The notes: generated from the sequence alone by a model not told the origin. A DNA stretch of 64,000 nt from Sitta carolinensis (GCA_032173965.1 CM063294.1:6060452-6124451), one strand, 5' to 3'; counted from the first letter of the stretch, positions 1 to 15,400 are shown. Numbers and translations are program-made.

Positions 1-3000
1 TTAAGGAATTGCAAACATAAATCTCTCTCCTGCAATACCATTTCCTTCCCCAGAGCTAAGCTTTGTGGGACATGCCATCGAAAGGAGCACTGCTGCAGTG
101 CCACTGACCCCAGCAGAGCTGCTGTGAGCGCAGCTGCATCACGTGTGCCCCTCCACTGGGGTCTGTTTGTCCTTTTAAGAAGGTATCCTCCTCCCTCAGA
201 ACTCAGGTGCTGGTCCAAAGTCACAAAAGAGTTTTCAATTATGTCCAATTTGTGTTCTGAAGTGGTTTTCTATCTTGGCACTTTGTCTTCCCTAGGGGAG
301 CACCTCTAAGCTGGGGCTGTGAGAGCAGCAGGGAAAAGCCTGAGGACACCTTGCAGCAGCTGGAGGGAGGAGACGCTGCCTCTTCATCTTCCTCCTCCAC
401 CTCCAGAAATCACATCAGATGGTTTTAAGGCCAAACCTTCAGCCTGCACTGAAAGCCTGGGCTTCTCCTTAAACTTGTCACCAGTGCAAAGGAGGAAAGG
501 GTAGAATGGAAAGAGATAAGGTGGCTGGAACCACAAGGCCAAAAATAGTTTCATATTCCCTCTTTTCCTATGACAAAGGAACAATCTGACCGTAAAATTC
601 TGGAAAAAAACAAGTTAGCTCCATAGCTGAGTCATTAAAAGGTGCCTCATATTTAATCCTACATGAGAGGTAAAGTTCTTCTGGACAAACCACTCTGCTC
701 GTGCCATAAACAAAAGCAGGAACTGGCCTCTCTCCCATGCAATAGGGGGATGAAAAAGATTTCTTTCATGGGAATGCACACAATTTGATCACAGCGACAG
801 TGATTTGTACAAAAGCTTATCTGCTTCCTTGTTTGTTCCATTTCAAGAAAGCTGGCTTTCTTGCCTTGGAGCCAGCTCCTTGCTATCAGAGGTACAGGGA
901 TCTGGAGGACAGAGCAGAGCCCAGCCCAGAGGCAAGGGAAGGCAAGATGTTATCAGAAATGGGCCCTTTTTCACAGTTTTGAAACACCTGGGACCTGTAC
1001 AGATGTGAGTTCTCATTTTTATTGCTGCAGTCAGAGTATTCCCTTATGAGAAGGCTTCTGAGCTTCAAGCCACCTCTTGGTTTCATTAAATGGACCTTCC
1101 CTCAGTGTGCACCTCAGAGAAGATAAATTTGATATCCACAGTCCCAAGTGAGGTGACAGGAGTTTCTGTTCTGGAAAGGAGGTGCTCTGTAAATCCTATT
1201 TTGGGTCACTCCTCTGGTAACTAGTAACCCTGAATAATTCCTGTCCCTTTCTCCCTAACGACCCCTAAAAGCAGAAACAAGGGACAGATCTCCTGCAGTA
1301 GCCATCACCTAGTGCTCTCATTCCTTAAAAACCAAATCAATTTTTGTTTCTCCACATCAAGCTTCTTTTTAGGAAAAAAATCCTGCATCTCAAAGAACCA
1401 CACCTAAAACAGTTTGTCCCTCAAATTATAAGAGAGTGTTTTATATTAGAGTTTCAAATGCAGTAACAATTTGAACTCTATATCCCACAGATCTTATACA
1501 TCAGGTCAAAACAGGAACAACCTGGAGAGCAGGAGGATCTGAGTTCCTTATATTTGGCATAAATCCCAATACTGAGTGTTTTTGCAGACAACGGGGAAAG
1601 GGGGATGGTACAAGAAGAATCAGTTTAGATTTTTTTTTTTTTAATGAAATCAAAAGACAATAAACCTTCAAATTGAGACACAGTGTTACAACATGGCCCA
1701 CAGGGAGAGGAACCAAGAGCTGCAGGCACCCATCCATTGCTACTGTCTTATGCCCTGACCATTTCAACTGCATCAGAAATGCAGTCTAACTGCACACAAA
1801 TATCAGGACAGTGCCCATCTCAAGGGAGAAAAAAAAAAAAAAAAATCAACCTGTTAATACACACAAAGTGCTTGAACAAAAGATAGGTTTTCCTCCTTAT
1901 AAGTATAGATTTTTACTTTGTAAAAAGCGAGGTCAGAATTGTGGGTGTTGCTTTAAAAGGAAAAGAATCTAATTGGAACATAACATACTTTTCATTGAAT
2001 TAAGTACAAGGCAGAGAAGCTCATTTAATTCAATAAATGCAACAATAAAGAGAGCTCCAAGTATCGGATCTTTGTAACAACAGTGTTTAGGTTCACCCTT
2101 CACATTAGCAGCTGGAAGACAAATCAATCACAAACTGAGAAACACTTGAGCAGGGCTGGCTCCAGGAAACCCAGGGCAGCAGCACAAACACACGTTACAC
2201 ATTCTGCAAGGTTACATTAATGTGAAGTAAACTCCTCAAGTTATGTAAATAAATTATAGTAATGTTGTCTGACAGCTCGTAGTAAGTGAGATTAATTCAG
2301 CAAGCATAAAACATGCAGGGGACTCGATGCCCTCACATATCCCTGCTCATCTTATGGCAGCCAGGGATAGCTCCCGAGCCAAGGAAGGCACAGCAGGGCA
2401 GGGCTCTGCAAGGGCTCTGGGCTGGGGCAGACAGCTCTGCACAACTGCTGAAAAGGGGACAGCCTGAAGCAGCAGAGCAGAGACCCCAGAGAGCTGTAAA
2501 GTGAGCAGCAGGTTGGTGTGTGAGCTGCCCAGTCTGTGAACAGACCAGCCAGAGAGCTTCCAGCTAACTCAGAGGAAAGGAAAATGGGTTTGCAAAATTC
2601 AAGATCTCCCTCAAGTCTTTTTTTTTTTTTTCCCTAAAAACCAATCTTCTCTCACAATCAAGACCTCAAATACAGACAGCAGAAAATCCACCAGGAAATA
2701 CCAGCAGAGGATCACTCCTCCATAATTAACACTGATATCCCCATTCTTCTCTAACGTTGTGAAAATATTCCTGACCCAAGTGAAACTCTTTCCTCTTTAG
2801 GGGAAAATGATACAATTCCATCAAAGCCACCAACAAAGGATTCATCTTTTGTTCCATTCACCCCCTTCAGATGGGCTTGGTATGCAGTTTCTGGAAGGTC
2901 CCTTCTCTGAATCTGCTTTTACACACAAAAGAATGTATTTCTGTAGTGAAAACAAAGCACCACATAGACACACATACCCACACAGAAAAAGGAGAGCAAC

Positions 3001-6000
3001 TCACTGAACTCTGGGCTTTTGAATCTCAACCCTAATCGTTTTACCACTAAAAAAACCCCAAAAGTACTGAAAAACTGTTTTTATTCTAGTTATAGCATTC
3101 AGCTTAGAGACCAATATAAAGAAAAAAATATTTTCATTAATGGAAGAATAAGTGTGAAAAAGGTTTGTTTGGAAACCTCAAAGTAACTTTAGCTGTGAGT
3201 CACAAGAAAACTGAAGATGTGGAGACACTGGAAATGGTACTCTGTCCAAAACCATAAGCCATTCACTCCACGACACATTTCCATTAGGTTAAGACTGACT
3301 TTATGCATTTATTCTGTGATTTTTTGCAGGTGTGACTCAACTCTAGCAAGCAAAATAGTTCTGCTCTTCTAAGGTTTAATCTTACTTGTTAATCTTCCTT
3401 TCAAATTTTATCTTAAATTTCCTACTTTCAAGTATCAAGCCAAATTGATTTGATGCTTAATGCTTGACAAATAAATAATGAGCCTTTGAATTATCCCACG
3501 TGTGATAAGGCAATGATCCCATTATTTCTCACATTTGTATAATCAGGAAATGATTAAATTATTTCTAATGTCCTCAACATGAATGCAAAAATACACTAAA
3601 GAGATCTTTAATAAAGCTCCCCACCATGTTTTTTTATTAAATGCTCTTAATTTGAGTATTTTATCACATGATTACACTAGCTGGGCCATAAGAGCTTATT
3701 TTAATGAGAATGGGAAGAGCTCAAACCGTGGGTGTTCTGCATATCTCTTTGACATCTTTACAGCCATTTGCCATTTTGAGTGTGATTAGCTGGATAGCAA
3801 CTATTAGGAAGGTTGATTAATACTTTTTAAATATGTCAAATCTTGGATAGCACTCAGCCTATTTTTGGGGAACAGACTGAAACAAAGGCTTCCATATCTC
3901 TGCCCAAGGACACAGCACACTGTAATGTGGGCAACAAAGAAAAGACCTCACACCCAGCAGCACTGACATTTCTGTTTACAGAGACCTGGACTCACATATG
4001 ATATCCAAGGATTTAATTAATATCATGTCCACATTAGAAGCAGAAACATGATTCCAGTTAAAGAAAAGTGTAGGGAGTTTGGTTTCAATGGGTGCCTCCA
4101 GGACATGGCTATTGAGGGTAGATGCCTATTAAAGTGCTAACAACATGAAATTCTATTTAACATCCTATTTTTAAATAAGAAGTTCTTAAAAAATCCCCAC
4201 ACATTGAGCTTGCAAAACACAAAGAAGTGCATTAAAAGCACTGGTAAGGTTATTAAAAGGCAATATTTGATGTATGCTTATCTAGTACATTAATATTGAA
4301 TCTGGCTGTGATAGGAGTTGCACTAGTTAAAATAACATTTCTCTTTTTCCTTGAATCAGAGGAGGAAGTTAAAGGAAAAATCAATATCTAAAGCTTACAA
4401 AGCCAAAAATCTTCTTTCAGCACTAAGATATCATAGTGATAAAGGCCATGAAATAAAGGTCAGAATACATAAAATAATCATTAGATGCAGAGAGACATTT
4501 GTAACACACACTGAAATTAGTAATGCCTTGCTCTTACAGAACTTTATCCAAAGAGCTGCTCGTGCCAGCACAACACACACCCTCTCCTCTCCAGGAGCCC
4601 ACAGGGATGAAGAACACACCAAAAGTGAGCAGACTTTCCTGGACTGTGTGCCATGACTGTGGGAAAGAGATGGGGAGAACTGCACTGCCGGCACTGAAAA
4701 CAAGTTAACACCATTTTCTGTCATTGATCCTATAGCTGACCCCTAGGGCTAGCCATCACCCAAGTGAGGAGTACCTCTAGAGGAACTTCAGGATGCTTCA
4801 AGTCCCTGTAGGTGCCAAAAAAAGTAGAAAAAGGCTTCATAACTCACCAGGAGTTGGAGTTAGTGCAGCCCATTGCAAACAGGGAAGAGACAAAAAATCT
4901 TTGGAGATGTGGGAATGGATGAAATGACACAAAGCCAAAAAAAAAACACAACTTCTTAATGTGTTTTCCATTTGCTATAAAAAAAGATGGAAAAATCAGA
5001 ACTGGCACTACTGATATTTCCATGAGGAAGGTGCCAGTCTGAATTCCCTGCAAGCTCCTCTATGCCTGCAGTTTGCCCTGGTGTGCTCTCAGGCTTGAGG
5101 AGAAAGGGGCAGAAAGCAAGACTGGAAGAAAAGGTGAAAGATAAATGGAATAAGAAACTGATTCTTAAAAAGGGAAAGAGTAAAAACAGTAACAGAGATC
5201 AGCATGTGCAAGCCAAGTGGGTAAAGAAGAATACAAAGAAATGGGAAGATGCAGCAAAACCTATAAATAACTATTACCAATGTCTTGTATTGCCTGTCTG
5301 AAGACCACAGAGCAGGAGGCAAAGGAAGCATTCCCAAGGAACTTGCTTATTACATCCCAGGTAGAGGTGGGTGAACTGTCACTTTAAATATACAGACTTC
5401 TCCATTCCTCCTCTCACTACTCTTAAAAGAAGTTGTATTGATCATAAATATATGAAAATTCTGAAGGAATGAAATGTGCGTTTTGTCCCCCCAAGCACTG
5501 AAGGTGGCAGAACATACTGATGCAGGGAAAGGGGTTCATTTTTAAACAGAAAATAAATGAGAAGTGTAGAAGAATGGAGAAGAGATTACATTTACTTCTG
5601 AGACAAAGGTCACCTTTTCCAAGATGACCTAGCAACTCGTACCCCTGAGGGTCCAGCACTTGTAGATGGGAGCATCAGGCATTGCTCTCCTTGGCCTGTT
5701 CTGGTACAGGGACAATCTGTGAAAATGGCAGAGTGGCCATGGATACATCAAGCTTTCCCACATGTCATTCCCTATTAGGGTCATATATTACTTCAGCTTT
5801 TACATTACCAACCCAAAAACTTTCTCCAGCAAGCTACCCCATGTAACAGCCTCTGCAATCAGATAAATTTTCCTACAGCAAAGCGAGTACTAAACAAAAA
5901 CCCTCCCTTGATTTGTGTGCATAGGAAAACCATACTTTTACAATCACTGTTTCTCATGAGTGGAATACAATGGCCAAAACATTTAGCCTCCATGAAAGAG

Positions 6001-9000
6001 CAGTGAGCATGCTTGTCATTTTGCAGCAGGATGCTGAGCTGCAGGTGCAATGACTGCCAGGGCTCCAAGGCTTCATTGTTCCACCCCTGTTTGCAAGTTT
6101 AAAGCCATGGAGGCACAGAAAACACCACCCTAACAATTCACAGCTAAGTACACACAGTCATTTACTTCCCAGCAGCAAAATGAGGCTCTTCCCTCAAAGC
6201 TAATGCAGTGAGTGGTGAAATGGAGAGCATTCTTAAAAATGTTCCCCAACAAAATGTAATGATAAGCAAATATAAATGCAGTTCTGAATCTGTGGGAAGT
6301 TGATACATCCTTACTGCATCACCTGGCATCCAGCACTGGAGATAAGACAGAAGACACGTCAGAAATGGGCTGGAGCTATGGGCAGCAAGAGATTGCTGCC
6401 ATTAAAATGACGTTTATCTGAACACTATCAAGGAGCCTTTAATTTCAACAGTGAATAGCTGGTCCTTAGTAAGATTCTGAGTCAGAAAATATACAGAAGT
6501 GGCCAACAGCCACATTCATACCCACAGTACTCAGCTAGTTATTATGACAAGCAGCAAAGTAGTTATAAAACAGCCTTGTCTCATTTCCTCCAAAACATAA
6601 TCCTACTGCCATTAGCATTTGCTGTGTCCTGAGAGTGCTTCAACTGAACCACTCTGCAAAGAAATGGAGAGGACAAGCAGCATTTACCCATAGGACAAGA
6701 TAAATCCAGTATCACAATCATTTAATGAAGACTACAAATCCTACTAAGTGGGGTTTTTTTCATTTATAAGCCCTAGATAAAGGGCAGGAAAAACTGTGGT
6801 TTCCCTCCAGAATGCTCCAGAAAAGGCAATGCCAATTTTGGCCTCATGACAATATGTTAATACAAGAGTATCTGCAATAAAGCCTTTACTACGAACACCA
6901 CAGAGTATATGTTTTAGTGACTGTGCCACAAAACTGGTGTGTTTAGCAGCATAATTCCACATCATTATAGTCACGCTTCAATGAGGTGCAGTCATTTTCC
7001 AAAGATAACACTCTTAACAGTATTATTCCATTTCTTTTATGCCATGTAATAAACAGGAGTTTCAGTTACTTCATTTGGCAGATGCTGGAGCAGAACCAAG
7101 CCTGTTGTTCCTTGCCACTGAAGCTGTTATACTGCTTTACAAAATATTCTCATGTGCTGTTTTCTCCTTACCAGATCAGTCAATGGGACATTTCCAAGTC
7201 AATCTTTACATTATCTGATCATAATAAAATACTTTAAAGATAAAGAAACAGATTAAACTATAAATTATAACTATAAATTAACTCTTACACTCCTCTTGCC
7301 TAATCTCTTGGATTTGAGATCCCCCAAAAACCAAACCAGCCAGAGCTGTTATTATGGGACATAGAAGAATCATGCTCTGCTCAGATCCAAAGACCTTCTC
7401 CAGGTTGTCTCACTAAGAACACAACTTGCAGTATCATTTTCACACAGTAACTACCACAACATCCTCAAATACCTACGCACACCTGGAGAAATAGAGCCTT
7501 CTACTGAGATAAGTCAGTGACAGGAACAGAAACACAGCCCAGGCTGCACCCAGCTGGCAGCACATGCAAGCTTAGCTTCAGTCTGCAACTTCATTCTGCA
7601 AACACAAATGAAGAATAAAGTGATGACTCATTTTCCCTCCAGGATACTTCGGTTTTGGCCTCCTCCATGTCCCAGCCAGACTGTTCCCTGTGAAGAAGCC
7701 TTTAGCAGGAGCACAAAACACAGCCTCATTGACAAGATTCCTTACCCAGTCAAGGTTTAATGTTCAGCTGCACTGTGCTTCTCCAACTCAGAGAGCCTTT
7801 CCAACAACATATATACACGAGGTAACTTACATACTTAATTTCAAAATGGATTTCTAGTTTCCAGGATAGCACCAAATGAAGAACAGGAAAAAAAAGAGTT
7901 CTGTTCACATGCCAGGTGTCTCAAGCAAAACAATCACATTCATTGTTCCAATCTCAAAAGGCAAATATCCCCAACTACTCACTCTCCCAGAGTTGCTCAT
8001 AGGTTTGCTTTCCTCTATGAGCTACAAAAGACTAGCAGCCAAACACATCTATACCACTTAAGTTGCAGAGATCCTGCTTCCCCTTGCTGGCTGACAGAGC
8101 AGGACTGAGGAATAGAGGCTTTCCTGCTTCTGCACCTCCTTCGACTTCAATCTCCCCAGCAGCCACACCAGCCCTTGCCAAATCTCTTAGATTACAGGAG
8201 CAGGGATGCAAAATTGAGGACTACAGCTGTAAACTTAAGAATTAAGCAAAATGGTCTATTTTACCTGCCAGTGAATGCAATAACAACATTCATATGCATT
8301 TATCTGCAATTTCCCCACTGCCAGAATCTGCCAAGAACAACCAACCTGTACGAATATTGTCTTTATATACATTGACTTCATAATTCTCCTTGTTTCTATA
8401 AGCCATGTCTACCTACGTACCTCCAGTTCCCTGTAAAGTGCTCCAATACAGAGAAAAATTACTTGTTAGGAGCTTTAACCACACATTAGTTTGCATTATC
8501 AGCATATACAGGCTGAACTAGTGCACCATGAACACTACTCTCTCAACCCACTTCAAACACTGCAAGAGCTCATAACAGGCTTGCCATCCAAACTGAGAGA
8601 CAGCACAAGTTTATTTTCCCTCTTTCCAATGCAATAGGGGAGTTCTGTTGCACTTTTCAGGGTAGTGCAGTGTCACATCACAATGTGATCACATGCTGAA
8701 GGGCAGTGTACTGGCACTGAGATGGGCAGCTGGATTTGCTGGTAATCCATATTCCAGTGAGCCCTCCAAGTGGATGTCTATTTAACATCTATACTCTCTC
8801 CATCAATTAGTATCACATTGACAAAGCCATACATATGCATATGTGTATTTTCTCTTTATATATGCATGCCTGTCTGAACTATCTGCTCAGCAATCAATCC
8901 TCCTTTAATCAGTTCCCCATTAAATACAAACTCTGGCATCTTCACACTCTGCTTTACCTCATCATGACTATGAAAATCCCTTTATAATGACTAAATTGGC

Positions 9001-11920
9001 CTTTTAGCAGAACAGTTCATCTGATGGAGGAGGGAAGGGGACACAAGGAAGGCTCCAACTGTGCAAGCCAGAATTAGGAAACAGGAAAAGTCTTTGACCC
9101 TTTAAAAAGGTTGTTAAAGGAATAAGTCATCCTCAGTACTTGAGAATTCTGAGAAAAAGCTTATTACATGAAAAGTGCTTGACAAACCTGGTATCTCAGA
9201 TTTCCCACTTAAAGATCTCAGAAATTCCCATTCTTAGAGAAAAACTGAAGTATTTCACCTGGTGTTTTCCTTTCCTGAGACAGGCAGTGACAATATAGCT
9301 TATGGGGTTATGCAAAGATAACCTGATTTCTTAAAACCATTTCTGTAGATTTTTAACTACATGTTCCAGTAGAGCGAGAACATGGGGGAAAACACAATTT
9401 CCACAGGAATGAGAAAAATCACTGAATCTGCTCAAACCAGTACAAAGAAGAGGGGAAAAAAAAAAAAAAATCACAAAATTTGGGGTGAAGCTTTTTCTCC
9501 CCTGCATACACAACCCCTGTATTTCCTGAAATGCCATAGAGTTGTTGCAACAGGCTTGCAAAATTAGGTCCAAATTTTTGTCCAGCTTGAAATAAAAAGC
9601 CCTGATTGACAGCAAAAATAGGTCTTTCCTAGCAATCTACATGCTTTGTTTTTCATCCTCTCTGTGTTTTGTGGACAATAGCCCAGATTTTGGCAGATTA
9701 TTTCATTAGGAGAAGCTTGCAGCTTAACTAAATGTGGCTTTCTCAACAGAAAACTGATATCAATAATTTCACATATCTTAAGCTGACTTGACGATTCATT
9801 TTCAGGAAATCTGTATAAAAATCTAGAGTTACGGCTGATCAGACAAAATTAAAGGTGCCCATCACTTCATTTTTGCCTCTTACACTTTCGTATCTTTACA
9901 CACATACAGAAAAAAAACCCCAAAAAAACAAGAACCCAAAAAGCCCAAACCAAGCCTGTTTCTTGACTGATTTTCCTTCATCTTCCTTCATGATATTTAA
10001 CTCCAAAGATATCCACTGCAATCCACTTATCTGTGGAAAGGTAGGAAGAATCCAAGGTAAAGTCAACTACCATGACTCAGCTGCTGTTTTATGAAATTTG
10101 ATGTTTTCAATTCACAGTAAACTTTGTATGAACCTTTTTATGGCCACGTTTCAGCTGAATTATCTAAGCATCCTGCTTAGATACAATGGGTCTACATAAA
10201 ACAACCTATGACTGTCAGCAGTGGAGGTTAAAGAGGGTGAAAAGAGCTTTATTAAAGAAACTATACATCGTTCAATACTCAATCATCAACCCAGGCTTAA
10301 CAAAGAAACCATATTTGTTCAATGTTTGACTTCTGGCAACATTTCAGGCCTCAATAGGAACAATTTTAGTTAACTCAATGGGGCAGAGGGCAAATTTGTC
10401 CCCCAAAAACAATTTTAAAGAGTCCTTGGTCTCTTTTCCAACTTCAGTAAATATGTGCTACATGTCTAATCCTCCTACCTTAGTTACCCAATAACTGCAC
10501 CTATATTCAGACAATTTCCTACAACACATGCCCTAGGTAAATGAATAACTTGACCTGAATTCTCCTGTTCCAGACGCCCTCTCAGAGCTTGGAGGGGGGT
10601 CCTGGATCTCCTCAAACATGGGGCACAATAGAAGCGAATAGAAACCACCCTGGGCTTTAAGAAATAGGTGACTTCAGTCTAACCAACTGAAGTTGGGCTA
10701 TTTATTTCATGCCCCACACATGATCAGTCTTTCCATTTGTCCACAAAGTGGGACAACACAGTGAATCCCTTTGAAAGATGAGGTTTAATTTGCCCTCAGA
10801 ATTTCTGTTCTTCCCTAAAAGAAACAATGGGTTCTCCCCACCCAACCATCTGCAATTTTCTTTGCAGTCACTGTTTTACTTAGCCAAGGCATTGCTGGGT
10901 CAGAGAGTCACTTTAAAACGAGAAGAAACCAGGTGCTTTTTATATAAACATAATTAAGCAATTTAATGAAAATCTGTTGAGTCCACCTCTCTCTGAGAAT
11001 TTGCAGGGCTCAGCTTCGTTTATTTCTGCTTGTTTTTCAATGCATGCTGCACTTAAATGTAACTTTGCTGTCACCAACAGGTTGTTATAAGAATTAAATA
11101 TTTTTCATTTTTCTTATTTTATACCTCAGGATAAAAAGACAAAAAATTACTCACCCAGACTTAGTCTTAGTGAGTACTGCTTTAATTTGTAAGTATTCCT
11201 GTTAATTTTGATACAATTAATGATGATTTCGTAATCTCTGACTATGGGAAGGCAGATTAAAGTAGCTGCCGTTCAAAACAGTACAGACAAAGAAAGAACA
11301 TAATTAAATTATCTATCTGATTTTTCAAATTGTAACAGAGAGATGCATCACACAGCATGTCACTTCTGGTTTCTCAGAGAGCTTATTCTTCTTTTATTAT
11401 GAACAGAATCATCTGTATCCACTGCATGAGACAATTGATTGGTTGCAGTATAACTGAATGTTTTGCCAGCCTTCACTGTGCTCCCACTCAATATGTCATG
11501 TAAAATAACGTGCTGAAAACTGGCTGACCTACCTGTCTGCTTGGTGTTTATAAGGAGTTTGTCTCCATGGTATTTCAGTTCTTTATCAGAAAACAAAACA
11601 GGAGATACAGGAAGCCAAGGAAACCTTGAAAGGAAAGCTGTAACAGTGATAAACAAGGTTTGATGGCCCAGACACAATCCTGAGAAGCTAATGACATGTC
11701 AGCACTCTCACCCTGCTTCCTGAGCAGCCCTGGGAACAGCACAACTCTCTCCCTGCTTCCACCTTGCTCAGGGCATTGATCCTGCTCTCCCCTCATCATA
11801 AGCACATCACATGCGAGGAGCTGAGCTGCCAAGCACTAGGGACAGCAGAACCGGGATGGGACCAGGCATTGGCACCTCCACCACAATTCCACCCTGTCCA
11901 GCATGCCTCCTCTAGGCTCA
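1..11920. other. Gene-free AT-rich unique DNA
   Basis: I see no supportable gene here. The longest reading frames are about 100 codons, overlap on opposite strands and resemble no protein family I know. The stretch holds homopolymer tracts at 1630-1642 (T), 1829-1845 (A), 2618-2631 (T) and 9456-9470 (A), a slightly GC-richer patch at about 2311-2510, and a perfect 14-base palindrome at 8831-8844. No CR1 or LTR sequence was recognised in it. Conserved non-coding elements cannot be excluded without an alignment. Confidence 0.7.
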
Positions 11921-12424
11921 TATCCTGGTTTGACTGGGATCGAATTAATTTTCTTTCAGTAGCAGGTACAGTGATGTGCTTTGAATTTAGTGTTCAAATA
12001 TGTTAACACACATGTTTTGTTCTTAGCTAAGCAGTGCTTACACTCAGGGATTTTTCAGGTTTCTGTGCCCTGTCAGCACAGGTGCACAAGTTGGGAGGGA
12101 GCAGAACAGGACAGTTGACCTGAAGATAAGGCAAGAGGGATATTCCACACCATAGAATGTCATGTCCTATACATCAACTGGGGGAGTTGGCTGGGAATTG
12201 GTGATCACTGCTCAGGGACAGGCTCAACACCAATCAGTGGGTGCTGAGCAATTGCATTGTGCATCACCTGCTTCTCTAGGGTTTTATTCCTCATATTTCT
12301 TTTTTTTTTCTCTCATACTATATCTCAACCATCTTTTCTTTTTGAGTCTCCTCCCCAGTGGAAGGAAGGAGGGGACTGAGTGGCTACAAAGAGTTTAGCT
12401 GCCAGCTGGGATTAAACCACAACA
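11921..12424 (+). mobile_element. Solo LTR of an avian endogenous retrovirus (copy 1)
   Basis: This is a solitary long terminal repeat left by an endogenous retrovirus, with no gag, pol or env sequence beside it. It follows from memory the layout of an LTR family abundant in passerine genomes. It opens with a CCTGGTTTGACTGGGAT segment (the family usually begins TGTCCTGGTTTGG, so the terminal TG is mutated to TA here). It then has a GGGATATTCCACACCATAGA segment, the ACTGGGGGAGTTGGCTGGGA segment, a GAGCAATTGCATTGTGCATC segment, a pyrimidine-rich stretch near 12300, and ends with the family's ATTAAACCACAACA terminus. Copy 2 at 41052-41518 shares the same order of segments but lacks about 70 bases near the 5' end. 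The flanks show no clear target duplication, which fits an old insertion. I do not assign a database family name. It is unlikely to be functional, though such LTRs can carry promoter activity. Confidence 0.85.
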
Positions 12425-15400
12425 CACAGTAATACTAAAGACACAAAAAGCATCAGCTAAATCTTGAAATACTTGCAGGAAGCTGCCTGGTAGCAGCTGT
12501 GTACAAGAGCTCAAACAGCTGAAAAGCTGAAGAAACAGGCTGTGCATGGAAGCAGGCAGAGCACTGGGCACTGAGATCCAGGGCTCCACATGCAACTGTT
12601 GGGGCCAAGCTGAATCACTTTTAGGAACTGCATCATGAGTTTGTAGCTGAGACAACTCCACTTGTCATGAGTTAACCAGAGGTTTGTCCAAGGCCTGAGT
12701 ACCTTCTGTACAGAGCACTCTGTTGTGCACATAAAGGCTGAAGAAACAGAGGCAAAACAAAAAAAAAGACTGGAAAAGACAACTTAAATTCTCACTTTCT
12801 TCACTCTCTCATTTTGCATCTAATCCAAGTTCAAGTGAATAATAAGGTAAGAAATTACTACATTCTCTAGTACAAGAGACAATCTTCATATGGTTTTGTT
12901 ACAGCAATATCTAAGGGTAGCAGAGAAGAAAGAAATTTTTTTAAATCTGGGCTCAATATGTAATTTATCTAGGAATTATAACCACATTCCTGGATTTTAG
13001 GAGTCCAGTATATATTAAAATATAAGGAAGTTAGCCTGATGGGGAGTTTTGAGTTCCTGCAAGTCTCTTGAAAGGCTCAAAAGCTTTGACAAAATTAAAC
13101 TGGGATCAGAGACCACAAATGCCCAGACTAGACAGCAGCTGCTTCTACTTCTGTCCCTTACTGGCCTCTGAGTGGTGGTGCTGTGAGTGTCCCTGCAGAA
13201 GTTCACATGATGAAGAAGAGGGTAACGTCACAGATGTTGTCAGAGAGTGCCAGATGGCCATGAAGCAAATTTTTCAACAAAGTGGATGGAGGCATCCAAA
13301 GAATGTGCCTGATGAAGAGACTTGCCAGAAGGCTGCAGCCCATCCCCACAGCACCCTCCCACACACGAGGCACTGTGCAAAGCAACAGAGCACAGGTGAA
13401 CCCCAAAGCAGCCCTGGAGCCTGTCAGCAGGGCTTGCAGCCCAGAGCCCAGATGGCCTCTAAACCATGGCACTTGATAGAGATTTTTTATAGTTCTGCAA
13501 AACCAAAGAAGTGACTGCTGTGTCTCTGGAGATCTATCTTGATTTGTGTTGGCTCCTTCGACATCTGTCTCCTCTTGCTTGCACACTCATTCTACACCCA
13601 AGTTAGGGTGTAATTCCTAGAATGACACAGGTCACAGTGATAAATAGACCTCTTGAAAGCACCTCATACCACAGGGCTTAGTCCTTTTGGCAAACAGGAA
13701 CAGGTCACGGAATTGCCTGTGTACACCAGGTTAACTGCATCTGCTGCCAGCTCTGTGAGGACACAAGTGATTAAGTGACACCAGTAGTGCTAGAGTGGTA
13801 CAACATTTATGTTTCGACAGGGTAGTAGGACCCTTCCAGCACCTGCTGCTCAAAGAGGACTCAGAACAAAAACAAGAAAACAGGAGTGGGTGAATTTCAG
13901 AGCTGTCATGTTAAAATGGCCTCGGTGCTGCAGCAGCTCTGCCGCGAGCTCACACAGCTCAGCGTGCTTGGGAAACAGCTGAGCACTACAGAACAAAAAC
14001 AAACACAAAAGGAACAAACTCACCACCAGGAAGGTTTTCCCTGGTGTCCTCTGCTAAAATGTTAACCTGGATGTCTTTCAGGATAAATATCTCAAGAGTT
14101 ATTTGTACACAATGCTGCAGTGTTTACCTTTTGATTACAGATCTTTACACTCTGTCCATTATTATTGAATGCCAGGATGAAAGGCAGCCTAAGGGCCTGA
14201 ATGCAATGTTCTGTCACAAAGAAATACAGCAAAAGTAATGGCAGGCTCAGAAACTAGATATATATTAGGTTGGAAAGAAATACGAGTACAGTTATCAGGG
14301 TTTCTTTTGCAGAGTGTTTGGCTTTTGTTTTAAGAGAGATTCATGCAGTTTTGCCTTGACAGTGACATGTAAAGCCTGGATTTGGATATAAATTGAGGAC
14401 ATGGGTATAAAATCCTTGTGACTAATTTCTGCCTTTTGCATTTGTGTCTGTACAAATAAAAAGGGGATTACAGGGTGTGATTCTACATACCTTTCTATCC
14501 AGAAGCACAAGGAACACTATACTGTGCTTTAAGCTATCTAGAACCCTGATTTTTAAGCATCTTAATGAAGTTTAATCTGTGGTTATATATTGCTCCATGC
14601 TTGCTGCAATACTTCTAGGAATACCAAACCCTCTTACTATACTTAAAGCGTTCTGCCTGTTAAGACTCACTTGAAAATCCTCCTGCCATAGGCCAGTTAG
14701 GCTAAAATACCACAGCACTACCTGACTTCAAAGAGCAAGAGAAAACTGACTTCAGGTACGTACAACTTCTTTACACTTTAGGGTAGGAAAGCAGGCAGTA
14801 ACAATTTTTCATACAATCCTGCATTAGATTTAATTCTTACTAATAAGAAATGAGAGTCATTAACACTATTAAAATCTAATTACATTAGCAATTTTCTATG
14901 AAGTTTTATATGAGTAATTAAGTATTGATATTTGTTTTTCCTAATGGAATTCAAAAGTCTAATTAAAAGTCTCTCTTTTGCAGTTATAGTGGAATGAATC
15001 TTCATGAAAAACAAGACATTTTTAACAGCCAGAAACGGCATATTCTCTTCAATATCCTACTTCAAACTACTTTCCTCTTAGCACTTTACCCAGAACAGAA
15101 AATCAAATAAATTTAGTTGGTGCTGCAAGTGCACAACTGTGAGTCCCTTTCTCCTTTCTCAGTCCTCTCTCCATGCCAGTGGTTCCACAGTTTGTAATAA
15201 GGACAGGTATAACAAAGCATTTTGATAACACTAGGAGTAGAATTTTCTAACTTCTATTAGTCTTGCTTATTAAAGCTTTATTATGGACAGACTTGCAATG
15301 GAATAAATTATTCCTCTCAAGAAACTGAAACAAGACCGAGCAAAAAAAGCCCAGTTGGCCAGAGATCTGACCCACACAGGTTGTCAACACTTCATGTTGT

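Noticed and set aside
13068..13514. 148-codon open frame on the + strand
   Set aside because: It overlaps a 127-codon frame on the opposite strand, shows no domain, and has no promoter, splice or polyadenylation context. In 64 kb of vertebrate DNA such a frame is expected by chance.
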